This document shows, in pieces, positions 57,405 to 64,000 of a stretch of DNA of 64,000 bases. A program made the position numbers and the translations under genes. Numbering within the stretch: the first letter of the stretch is position 1; each line of letters begins with the position of its first letter. This DNA is from Hydrogenophaga sp. (GTDB lineage Bacteria; Pseudomonadota; Gammaproteobacteria; Burkholderiales; Burkholderiaceae_C). The notes beneath the pieces were generated by a model, which worked only from the letters and a program-made list of their open reading frames with translations, did not search any database and was not told the DNA's origin. Where the stretch lies: the NCBI RefSeq assembly GCF_022844385.1, contig NZ_JALHLX010000002.1:23183-87182 (forward strand), read 5' to 3'.

Positions 57405-57463
57405 TGGGCCAATGGCGGTCCGGCTTCCGACAGTCACCCCCCGACACTGGACAACGGCGTCCA
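57405..57463 (+). promoter_or_regulatory. Two-hexaloop ANTAR-binding RNA leader of nrtA
   Basis: Hairpin P1 has stem GGGCC/GGTCC (57406-57410 with 57417-57421, one G-T pair) closing the hexaloop AATGGC. Hairpin P2 has stem TGGAC/GTCCA (57448-57452 with 57459-57463) closing the hexaloop AACGGC. Both loops have A at position 1 and G at position 4, the hallmark of ANTAR targets, and differ at one base. They are 25 bases apart and lie in the predicted leader downstream of the NasR-like gene. Confidence 0.75.
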
Positions 57464-57527
57464 TTTCCGGTTTGCGTTTCGCAGGCCTGGAGATGGGCGC
57501 CGTTGTGCTTTGGGGATCCGGTTTTTT
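57420..57527 (+). terminator. Alternative terminator-like fold competing with the ANTAR hairpins
   Basis: Bases 57451-57470 pair with 57487-57506 over 20 positions (three wobble pairs), with a small inner hairpin TGCG/CGCA. Outside it 57420-57428 can pair with 57513-57521 (one mismatch, one wobble), and six T follow immediately at 57522-57527. Forming this fold destroys P2 and part of P1. It is therefore a good candidate for the structure NasR prevents. The internal loop of 22 and 6 bases makes it unusual for an intrinsic terminator. Confidence 0.5.
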
Positions 57528-57546
57528 CATCAGCAAGGAGTTGGAC

Positions 57547-58845
57547 ATGAACGCAGACACCACCGGCGCCACCGTTCCCCAGGCTTTGGCCGACACGACC
57601 ACCGAATCCGCCGCAGCTTCGCGGCGCGACTTCATCAAGAAGAGCACCGCCGTCGGCGCTGCCACCTTCTTCTCCACGCTGGGCCACAGCGGCGTGTGGG
57701 CGGCCGGCTCCGACGCACCTGAAAAAACCGAGGTCAAGATCGGCTTCATTCCGCTGACCGACTGCGCCAGCGTGGTGATGGCCGCCGAGTTGGGCATCGA
57801 CAAGAAGTACGGCGTGAAGATCGTCCCCACCAAGGAAGCCAGCTGGGCCGGTGTGCGCGACAAGCTGGTCAACGGTGAGCTGGACATGGCCCACGTGCTC
57901 TACGGCCTGATCTACGGCCTGCAGCTCGGCACATCGGGGCCGAAGAAAGACATGGCCATCCTGATGAACCTGAACCAGAACGGCCAGGCCATCACGCTGT
58001 CCAGAAAGCTGGCCGAAAAAGGCGCGGTGGACGGCCCTTCGCTGGCCAAGCTCATGGCCACCGAAAAGCGCGAATACACCTTCGCCCAGACCTTCCCCAC
58101 CGGCACGCACGCCATGTGGCTTTACTACTGGCTGGCCAGCGCCGGCATCGACCCGATGAAGGACGCGCGCGCCATCGTGGTGCCACCGCCGCAGATGGTG
58201 GCCAACATGCGCGTGGGCAACATGGACGGCTTCTGCGTGGGTGAACCCTGGAACCACCGCGCCATCATGGACGGCATCGGCATCACGGCCAACACCACGC
58301 AGGACATCTGGAAAGACCACCCCGAGAAGGTGCTGGGCACCACGGCCGAGTTCGTGCAGAAAAATCCGAACACCGCGCGTGCGGTGACCGCCGCCATCCT
58401 GGAAGCGGGCAAGTGGATCGACGCCGGTCTGCAGAACAAAAACAAGATGGCCGAAACCATCGCCCAGCGCTCGTATGTGAACACCAGCGTGGACGCGATC
58501 AACCAGCGCATCCTGGGCCGCTACCAGAACGGCATGGGCAAGACCTGGGACGACCCCAACCACATGAAGTTCTACAACGACGGCGCGGCGAACTTCCCCT
58601 ACCTGAGCGACGGCATGTGGTTCCTCACGCAGCACAAGCGCTGGGGCTTGCTCAAGTCGCACCCCGACTACTTGGCCGTGGCCAGGCAGGTCAACCGCAT
58701 CGACATCTTCAAACAGGCCGCCACGGCCAGCAAGACCTCGCTGCCCAAGTCCGAGATGCGCAGTGCGAAGTTCATCGACGGTGTGGTGTGGGACGGCAAG
58801 GACCCCGCCAAGTACGCGGATTCGTTCAAGATCAACGCGGCCTGA
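57547..58845 (+). CDS. nrtA: Nitrate ABC transporter substrate-binding protein NrtA
   Basis: The 432-residue protein has a Tat-type signal (SRRDFIKKSTAVGAATFF, about residues 24-41). The mature part is NrtA/CmpA-like: KIGFIPLTDCASVVMAAELG and GNMDGFCVGEPWNHRAI. It binds nitrate (or a related oxyanion) in the periplasm for NrtBC. AAGGAG at 57535-57540 fixes ATG 57547; upstream codons in frame lie inside the RNA leader. It is the first gene of the operon. Confidence 0.93.
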   Translation: MNADTTGATVPQALADTTTESAAASRRDFIKKSTAVGAATFFSTLGHSGVWAAGSDAPEKTEVKIGFIPLTDCASVVMAAELGIDKKYGVKIVPTKEASWAGVRDKLVNGELDMAHVLYGLIYGLQLGTSGPKKDMAILMNLNQNGQAITLSRKLAEKGAVDGPSLAKLMATEKREYTFAQTFPTGTHAMWLYYWLASAGIDPMKDARAIVVPPPQMVANMRVGNMDGFCVGEPWNHRAIMDGIGITANTTQDIWKDHPEKVLGTTAEFVQKNPNTARAVTAAILEAGKWIDAGLQNKNKMAETIAQRSYVNTSVDAINQRILGRYQNGMGKTWDDPNHMKFYNDGAANFPYLSDGMWFLTQHKRWGLLKSHPDYLAVARQVNRIDIFKQAATASKTSLPKSEMRSAKFIDGVVWDGKDPAKYADSFKINAA

Positions 58846-58871
58846 TCAGGCCGCCGCAAGGGAGAAACACC

Positions 58872-59786
58872 ATGGTCAGCGCCGTTTTTCACTCGCCTCT
58901 GGAGGTGGCTCCCACCACCAAGGCCGAGACGCTATCCGCAACCTCAGTGGCTGCGGTGCCTCGACCGGCGCCCGCGCCGCCGGTGCAGGTCAGACGCGGC
59001 TGGGATCTTCGATTCCTCTGGACCAACGTAACGCCGCCTGTGCTGGGCCTGGTGTTCCTCGTCACCGTGTGGGCGGTGGTGGCAGGCACCGGTGAGAGCG
59101 GCATTCCCACCCCGCTGGAAACCTGGAGGCAGGCCCTGGAGGTGTTCTCCGATCCGTTCTACCAGGTCGGCCCGAACGACCAGGGTGTGGGCTGGAACGT
59201 GCTGATGTCGCTGCAGCGCGTGGCCATCGGCTTCGGTCTGGCCGCAGCGGTCGGCATTCCGGCGGGCTTTGCCATCGGCCGCTTCGAATTTCTGAGCCGC
59301 ATGTTCAACCCGCTCATCAGCCTGCTGCGCCCGGTGTCGCCACTGGCCTGGCTGCCGATCGGCCTGTTGGTCTTCAAGGGCGCCAACCCGGCCGCCATCT
59401 GGACCATCTTCATCTGTTCCATCTGGCCCATGATCATCAACACCGCGGTGGGCGTGCAGCGTGTGCCGCAGGACTACATGAACGTGGCGCGTGTGCTCAA
59501 CCTGAGCGAGTGGAAGATCTTCACCAAGATCCTGTTCCCCGCCGTGCTGCCCTACCTGCTGACCGGCGTGCGCCTGGCGGTGGGCACGGCCTGGCTGGTG
59601 ATCGTGGCCGCCGAGATGCTGACCGGGGGCGTGGGCATCGGCTTCTGGATCTGGGATGAGTGGAACAACCTCAACGTGGCCAGCATCATCATCGCCATCT
59701 TCGTGATCGGCATCGTCGGCCTGGTGCTCGAATTCGGCCTCATCAAGCTCGCCACCCTGTTTACGTTCGAAGAGGTGAAGTCATGA
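58872..59786 (+). CDS. nrtB: Nitrate ABC transporter permease NrtB
   Basis: The 304-residue protein has a Pro/Ala-rich N-terminal region, then six TM helices of the BPD_transp_1 type. The coupling loop is near VARVLNLSEWKIFTKILFPA, the EAA motif for the ATPase. It is the inner-membrane channel for nitrate. AAGGGAGAAA precedes the ATG. Its stop overlaps, as ATGA, the start of a 21-codon ORF. Confidence 0.93.
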   Translation: MVSAVFHSPLEVAPTTKAETLSATSVAAVPRPAPAPPVQVRRGWDLRFLWTNVTPPVLGLVFLVTVWAVVAGTGESGIPTPLETWRQALEVFSDPFYQVGPNDQGVGWNVLMSLQRVAIGFGLAAAVGIPAGFAIGRFEFLSRMFNPLISLLRPVSPLAWLPIGLLVFKGANPAAIWTIFICSIWPMIINTAVGVQRVPQDYMNVARVLNLSEWKIFTKILFPAVLPYLLTGVRLAVGTAWLVIVAAEMLTGGVGIGFWIWDEWNNLNVASIIIAIFVIGIVGLVLEFGLIKLATLFTFEEVKS

Positions 59787-59848
59787 GCGCCGCCCGGCCG
59801 CCCGAAGGCGATCGCACCGCAATGCGCAGCATGGAGGTATCAGCATGA
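59783..59848 (+). CDS. 21-codon coupled mini-ORF from a dispersed repeat (copy C)
   Basis: ATG at 59783 overlaps the nrtB stop, and the TGA at 59846-59848 overlaps the nrtC start, both as ATGA. The 21 codons encode MSAARPPEGDRTAMRSMEVS and a final Ala. Bases 59784-59808 closely match the block GGCCGCCCGAAGGC of repeat copy B at 31886-31972. So a repeat seems to have been inserted or retained in frame between two transporter genes. The peptide itself probably has no function; its translation may pass ribosomes from nrtB to nrtC. Confidence 0.45.
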   Translation: MSAARPPEGDRTAMRSMEVSA

Positions 59849-60651
59849 GCGATCTGTCCAAATACATCGAGATCCAGGGCGTCGAGCAGACCTTCAAAAC
59901 GAAGAAGGGCAACTTCCCCGCGCTGCGCGACATCAACCTGACCGTGGCCAAGGGTGAGTTCGTCACCCTCATCGGTCACTCGGGTTGCGGCAAGTCCACC
60001 TTGCTCAACCTCATCGCCGGCCTGACCGTGCCCACCGAAGGCGTGCTGCTGTGTGCCGACCGGGAAATCGCCGGCCCCGGCCCTGAGCGCGCGGTGGTGT
60101 TCCAGAACCACTCGCTGCTGCCCTGGCTCACCTGTTTCGAGAACGTCTACCTCGCGGTCGAGCGGGTGTTCTCGGCCACCGAGACCAAGGCACAACTCAA
60201 GGCCCGCACCGACGCAGCGCTGGCCATGGTGGGCCTCACACCCGCCGCGCAAAAACGCCCCGGTGAAATCTCCGGCGGCATGAAACAGCGCGTGGGCATT
60301 GCCCGCGCCCTTTCAATGGAACCCAAGGTGCTGCTCATGGACGAACCCTTCGGCGCGCTCGACGCGCTCACCCGCGCCAAGCTGCAGGACGAACTGCTGG
60401 ACATCGTGGCGCGCACCCACAGCACGGTGGTCATGGTGACGCACGACGTGGACGAAGCCGTGCTGCTGAGCGACCGCATCGTGATGCTCACCAACGGTCC
60501 GGCCGCCACCATCGGCGAGGTGTTGACGGTGGACCTGCCACGCCCGCGCAACCGGGTGGCCCTGGCCGACGAGCTCCGGTACCAGCAATGCCGCAAGGCG
60601 GTGATCGACTTCCTCTACACCCGGCAAGCGCACGTCGAAAAAGTGGCTTGA
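59845..60651 (+). CDS. nrtC: Nitrate ABC transporter ATP-binding protein (NrtC/NrtD-like)
   Basis: The 268-residue ATPase has Walker A LIGHSGCGKSTLLN, Q-loop FQNHSLLPWL, signature EISGGMKQRVGIARAL, Walker B VLLMDEPFGALDALTR and the switch histidine in VMVTHDVDEA. It lacks the C-terminal NrtA-like domain of cyanobacterial NrtC, so it is a NrtD-type single-domain ATPase, two copies per transporter. The ribosome site GGAGG (59833-59837) lies inside the preceding mini-ORF. Confidence 0.92.
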   Translation: MSDLSKYIEIQGVEQTFKTKKGNFPALRDINLTVAKGEFVTLIGHSGCGKSTLLNLIAGLTVPTEGVLLCADREIAGPGPERAVVFQNHSLLPWLTCFENVYLAVERVFSATETKAQLKARTDAALAMVGLTPAAQKRPGEISGGMKQRVGIARALSMEPKVLLMDEPFGALDALTRAKLQDELLDIVARTHSTVVMVTHDVDEAVLLSDRIVMLTNGPAATIGEVLTVDLPRPRNRVALADELRYQQCRKAVIDFLYTRQAHVEKVA

Positions 60652-60661
60652 GGAGAACACC

Positions 60662-63151
60662 ATGGACATGCGCGTCAACCCCAAGGCGAAACTGAAACTG
60701 GTGATGGTGGGCAACGGCATGGCCGGTGTGCGCACGATCGAGGAGTTGCTCAAGCTCGCCCCTGATCTCTACGACATCACCGTCTTCGGCGCCGAGCCCC
60801 ACCCCAACTACAACCGCATCCTGCTCTCGCCGGTGCTCGCCGGTGAGCAGACGCTGGACGAGATCGTGCTCAACGACTGGGCCTGGTACTCCGACAACGG
60901 CATCACCCTGCACGCCGGCAAGACCGTGACCGAGGTGGACCGCGTCAGGCGCGTGGTGCGCGCCACCGATGCCGACGGCAGCGCGATCGAAGCGCCATAC
61001 GACCGCCTGATCATGGCCACCGGCTCCAATCCATTCATGCTGCCCATTCCGGGCAAGGACCTGGCCGGCGTGCTGGCCTACCGTGACATCGCCGACACAC
61101 AGGCCATGATCGACGCGGCCACGCGCTACACCCATGCGGTGGTCATTGGTGGTGGCTTGCTCGGCCTGGAAGCGGCCAACGGTTTGATGAAACGCGGCAT
61201 GACGGTGAGCGTGGTGCACGTGGGCCCGTGGCTCATGGAACGGCAGCTCGACGAGGTGGCGGGCCAGCTGCTGCAGGCCTCGCTGGAAGAGCGCGGCATG
61301 ACCTTCCTGATGGGCGCGCAGACCCAGGAGCTGGTCGGTGGGGATGACGGACGGGTGAAGGTGATCCGCTTCAAGGACGGAACCGAAGTGCCGGCCGATC
61401 TGGTGGTGATGGCCGTGGGCATCCGCCCCAACACGGCGCTGGCCGAGTCCATGAACCTGCACGTGAACAAGGGCATCGTGGTCAGCGACACCTTGCAGAC
61501 CGTGACCGACCCGCGCATCTACGCGGTGGGCGAATGCGCGGCGCACCGCGGCATCGCCTACGGCCTGGTGGCGCCGCTCTTCGAGCAGGGCAAGGTGCTG
61601 GCCACGCACCTGGCCGAGTTCGGCATTGGCCGCTACGTGGGCTCGCTCACCTCAACCAAACTCAAGGTCACCGGCATCGACCTGTTTTCCGCTGGCAATT
61701 TCACTGGCGGCGCCAACACCGAAGAAATCGTGATGAGCGACCCCTCGGGCGGCGTCTACAAAAAGCTGGTGATTCAGGACGACAAGCTGGTGGGTGCCTG
61801 CCTGTACGGCGACACGGTGGACGGCTCGTGGTACTTCAAGCTGCTGCGCGACGGCCGCAGCGTGGCCGACATCCGCGACAAGCTGATGTTCGGCGAATCC
61901 AACATCGGCGACGTGGGCCACCAGGGCCAGAGCAAGGCCTCGGCCATGGCCGACACCGACGAAGTCTGCGGCTGCAACGGCGTGACCAAGGGCACCATCT
62001 GCAAGGCCATCAAGGACAAGGGCCTGTTCACGCTCGAAGAAGTGCGCAAGCAGACCAAGGCCAGCGCGAGCTGCGGTTCGTGCACCGGTCTGGTCGAGCA
62101 GATCCTGATGTTCACCGCCGGCGGCGACTACTCGGCCACGCCCAAACTCAAGGCCATGTGCGCCTGCACCGACCACGGTCACCAGGCGGTGCGCGATGCG
62201 ATCCGCCACAGCAAATACACCAACACCTCTGCAGTGTTCGCCGGCATGGGCTGGCGCACGCCGAACGGCTGCGCGAGTTGCCGCCCGGCTGTGAACTACT
62301 ACCTGATCAGCACCTGGCCGAAAGAGGCCAAGGACGATCCGCAGAGCCGCTTCATCAACGAGCGGATGCACGCCAACATCCAGAAAGACGGCACCTACAG
62401 CGTGATCCCGCGCATGTGGGGCGGCGAGACCACGGCCGACGAATTGCGCCGCATCGCCGACGCGGTGGACAAGTACAAGATCCCCACGGTGAAGGTCACG
62501 GGCGGCCAGCGCATCGACCTGCTGGGCGTGAAGAAGGAAGACCTGCAGGCGGTGTGGAACGACATCGGCATGCCCAGCGGCCATGCGTACGCAAAGGCCT
62601 TGCGCACGGTCAAAACCTGCGTGGGCAGCGAGTGGTGCCGCATGGGCACGCAGGACAGCACGCAGATGGGCAAGGACCTGGAGCGCGCGATGTGGCGCAT
62701 GTACGCGCCGCACAAGGTGAAGTTCGCCGTGTCGGGCTGCCCGCGCAATTGCGCCGAGGCCGGCATCAAGGACGTGGGCATCATCGGCGTGGACTCGGGC
62801 TGGGAGATGTACGTGGCCGGCAACGGCGGCATCAAGACCGAGGTGGCGCACTTCTTCACCAAGCTCAAGACCGCCGAAGAAGTACTGGAGTACACCGGTG
62901 CCTTCATGCAGCTCTACCGCCTGGAGGGCTGGTACCTGGAGCGGACGGTGCACTACGTGAACCGCGTGGGCCTGGACTACGTGAAGAAAAAGATCCTGGA
63001 CGACCACGAAGGCCGCCAGGCGCTGTGGGCCGAGCTGCAGTTCGCGCTCGACGGTGAACCCGATCCGTGGTTCGAGCACCAGAAGGCTGCCGTGGACACG
63101 CGCCAGTTCATTCCGATCAAGGCTGTTGCGATGGAAGGAAGTGCTGTATGA
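60662..63151 (+). CDS. nirB: Assimilatory nitrite reductase large subunit NirB
   Basis: The 829-residue enzyme has an N-terminal FAD/NAD(P)H reductase part (VMVGNGMAGVRTIEEL; VVIGGGLLGLEAANGL) and a [2Fe-2S] BFD-like domain (CGCNGVTKGTICKAI ... SCGSCTGLVEQ). The siroheme/[4Fe-4S] half carries CVGSEWCRMG and GCPRNCAEAGIKD. It reduces nitrite to ammonium with NADH in the cytoplasm. AGGAG precedes the ATG. The stop overlaps nirD by four bases. Confidence 0.96.
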   Translation: MDMRVNPKAKLKLVMVGNGMAGVRTIEELLKLAPDLYDITVFGAEPHPNYNRILLSPVLAGEQTLDEIVLNDWAWYSDNGITLHAGKTVTEVDRVRRVVRATDADGSAIEAPYDRLIMATGSNPFMLPIPGKDLAGVLAYRDIADTQAMIDAATRYTHAVVIGGGLLGLEAANGLMKRGMTVSVVHVGPWLMERQLDEVAGQLLQASLEERGMTFLMGAQTQELVGGDDGRVKVIRFKDGTEVPADLVVMAVGIRPNTALAESMNLHVNKGIVVSDTLQTVTDPRIYAVGECAAHRGIAYGLVAPLFEQGKVLATHLAEFGIGRYVGSLTSTKLKVTGIDLFSAGNFTGGANTEEIVMSDPSGGVYKKLVIQDDKLVGACLYGDTVDGSWYFKLLRDGRSVADIRDKLMFGESNIGDVGHQGQSKASAMADTDEVCGCNGVTKGTICKAIKDKGLFTLEEVRKQTKASASCGSCTGLVEQILMFTAGGDYSATPKLKAMCACTDHGHQAVRDAIRHSKYTNTSAVFAGMGWRTPNGCASCRPAVNYYLISTWPKEAKDDPQSRFINERMHANIQKDGTYSVIPRMWGGETTADELRRIADAVDKYKIPTVKVTGGQRIDLLGVKKEDLQAVWNDIGMPSGHAYAKALRTVKTCVGSEWCRMGTQDSTQMGKDLERAMWRMYAPHKVKFAVSGCPRNCAEAGIKDVGIIGVDSGWEMYVAGNGGIKTEVAHFFTKLKTAEEVLEYTGAFMQLYRLEGWYLERTVHYVNRVGLDYVKKKILDDHEGRQALWAELQFALDGEPDPWFEHQKAAVDTRQFIPIKAVAMEGSAV

Positions 63152-63573
63152 CTTCGTGGATTCCCATCGCCCGTGTGGACGACATCCCCGTGCTCGGTTC
63201 GCGCTGCGTGCAACGCGAACACGGCCTGGACGTGGCGGTGTTCCGCAACGCCCAGGACGAGGTGTTCGCCCTGCTCGACCGCTGCCCGCACAAGGGTGGC
63301 CCGCTCAGCCAGGGCATCGTCTTCGGCACCAGCGTGGCCTGCCCGCTGCACAACTGGACCATCGGTCTGGACAGCGGCTGCGCGAAGGCGCCCGACGAGG
63401 GCTGCACACCGCGGTTTGCGGTGAAGGTGGAGGACGGCGTGGTGCACCTGGATGCACAGGAACTCTCAACCCACGCCACCGACCTCACCCGCCCGCTCGC
63501 CGGCCCGGCGAGACGTGACTTGTCCCCTCTCCCTCTGGCGGTCTTGTCCCCTCTCCCCCTGGGAGAGGGCTAG
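63148..63573 (+). CDS. nirD: Nitrite reductase small subunit NirD, with repeat-derived tail
   Basis: The 141-residue protein has a Rieske-type fold with CPHKGGPLSQG and CPLHNWTIGLDSG, the two Cys-X-His pairs. It partners NirB. Normal NirD proteins end near the VEDGVVHLD strand. Here about 35 residues follow, and the last 18 or so (LSPLPLAVLSPLPLGEG) are encoded by a tandem copy of a palindromic intergenic repeat that also provides the TAG stop. The tail is unlikely to be needed for activity. Confidence 0.92.
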   Translation: MTSWIPIARVDDIPVLGSRCVQREHGLDVAVFRNAQDEVFALLDRCPHKGGPLSQGIVFGTSVACPLHNWTIGLDSGCAKAPDEGCTPRFAVKVEDGVVHLDAQELSTHATDLTRPLAGPARRDLSPLPLAVLSPLPLGEG

Positions 63574-63588
63574 GGTGAGGGCTCTCCC
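63519..63588 (+). repeat. CCCTCTCCC/GGGAGAGGG palindromic repeat at the nirD-nasA junction
   Basis: CTTGTCCCCTCTCCC occurs at 63519-63533 and 63543-63557. The second copy continues into a perfect hairpin, CCCTCTCCC (63549-63557) with GGGAGAGGG (63561-63569), then CTAGGGTGAGGG. Units of this kind are widespread in bacterial intergenic regions. The nirD stop lies within it, and the possible nasA start codon GTG 63575 is part of its GGGTGAGGG end. Confidence 0.75.
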
Positions 63589-64000
63589 CGTGCAGGTGAA
63601 GTCCATGTGCCCCTACTGCGGCGTCGGCTGCGGCGTGATCATCGAAACCGAGGGCAGCCAGATCACCGGCGTGCGCGGCGACCCGGACCACCCGGCGAAC
63701 TTCGGCAAGCTGTGTACCAAAGGCCAGACGCTGCATCTCACCGCCTCTCCCGCGATCACGCAGCAGACGCGGTTGCTGCAGCCCCTGCGGCGCCTGGAAC
63801 GCGGCGGCCTTGCGGCGCCCGTGAGTTGGGACGCCGCACTCGATCTCGCCACCGACCGCTTCGCCTCCACCATCGAACAACACGGACCCGACGCGGTCGG
63901 CTTCTACATCAGCGGCCAGTTGCTCACCGAGGACTACTACGTCTTCAACAAGCTGGCCAAGGGCCTGATCGGCACCAACAACGTCGACACCAACTCCCGC
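63575..64000 (+). CDS. nasA: Assimilatory nitrate reductase catalytic subunit NasA, N-terminal part (partial)
   Basis: The frame runs off the right edge. The readable 142 codons include the [4Fe-4S] motif CPYCGVGCGV and LCTKGQTLH with the fourth cysteine, then SWDAALDLATDRFAS and GFYISGQLLTEDYYVFNKLAK, all typical of the bis-MGD nitrate reductase NasA/NarB. It reduces nitrate to nitrite ahead of NirBD. Starts are uncertain: GTG 63575 (inside the repeat), GTG 63590, GTG 63596 or ATG 63605; the ATG would leave only one residue before the cluster cysteines, so a GTG is more likely. Confidence 0.9.
   Translation, partial: MRALPVQVKSMCPYCGVGCGVIIETEGSQITGVRGDPDHPANFGKLCTKGQTLHLTASPAITQQTRLLQPLRRLERGGLAAPVSWDAALDLATDRFASTIEQHGPDAVGFYISGQLLTEDYYVFNKLAKGLIGTNNVDTNSR

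Noticed and set aside
58413-58871. Upstream extension of nrtB to 457 codons
   Set aside because: It covers the 3' part of nrtA in another frame. ATG 58872 follows a good ribosome site and starts a normal permease.

Overview
The window reads as chromosomal DNA of a GC-rich betaproteobacterium, most likely a Comamonadaceae member close to Hydrogenophaga. The reasons are the protein sequences overall, a Bug-type (tripartite tricarboxylate) binding protein, the order tpiA-secG-tRNA-Leu-nuoA..N followed by DUF2818, NUDIX and DUF1178 genes, a 180-kDa-type NAD-glutamate dehydrogenase, and intergenic repeats of the kind common in that family. This placement is from recognition only; no search was run. 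Both ends cut genes: the 3' end of a feruloyl-CoA synthetase-like gene on the left and the 5' end of assimilatory nitrate reductase on the right.

Region 1 (1-5.9 kb, +) is an aromatic-acid catabolic cluster: acyl-CoA ligase end, thiolase, SDR dehydrogenase, 4-hydroxybenzoyl-CoA-type thioesterase, Bug solute-binding protein, acyl-CoA dehydrogenase and MarR regulator. Together they fit a CoA-dependent beta-oxidation route for hydroxycinnamates or phenylpropanoids. Region 2 (6-16.5 kb) holds an HxlR-type regulator, an FAH-family hydrolase, the heat-shock set grpE-dnaK-dnaJ (with a sigma-32-like promoter and a strong terminator), a ZIP metal transporter, a beta-CASP MBL protein, an MltB-type lytic transglycosylase, a YbjQ protein, a methyltransferase and an unlisted 56-residue basic protein. 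Region 3 (16.5-26 kb) has a transglutaminase-like protein, an FtsX-type permease followed by an AttH/lipocalin-like protein, a tiny collagen-like lipoprotein, an M48 peptidase plus YjgN membrane protein pair, and an MsbA-like ABC exporter.

Region 4 (25.9-55.9 kb) is read entirely from the minus strand. In transcription order it is tsaD, a branched-chain-type binding protein, an aminotransferase, rpsO, pnp, a quinone oxidoreductase, tpiA, secG, tRNA-Leu(GAG), all fourteen nuo genes of respiratory complex I, DUF2818, NUDIX and DUF1178 genes up to a clear terminator, then NAD-glutamate dehydrogenase.

Region 5 (55.9-64 kb, +) is a nitrate assimilation locus: a NasR-like NIT-ANTAR antiterminator, a 361-bp control region, nitrate ABC transporter genes nrtA-nrtB-nrtC, siroheme nitrite reductase nirB-nirD and the start of nasA. 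The control region holds an NtrC-like site, a sigma-54 (-24/-12) promoter, and a leader that can form two hexaloop hairpins (loops AATGGC and AACGGC, both with A1 and G4), as expected for an ANTAR target. These hairpins are mutually exclusive with a long alternative fold ending at a run of six T. This is the richest regulatory sequence in the window.

Several dispersed repeats have been captured by genes here: one forms a 21-codon ORF coupled between nrtB and nrtC, one supplies the last residues of NirD and probably the start of NasA, and one encodes part of the leader of the AttH-like protein.
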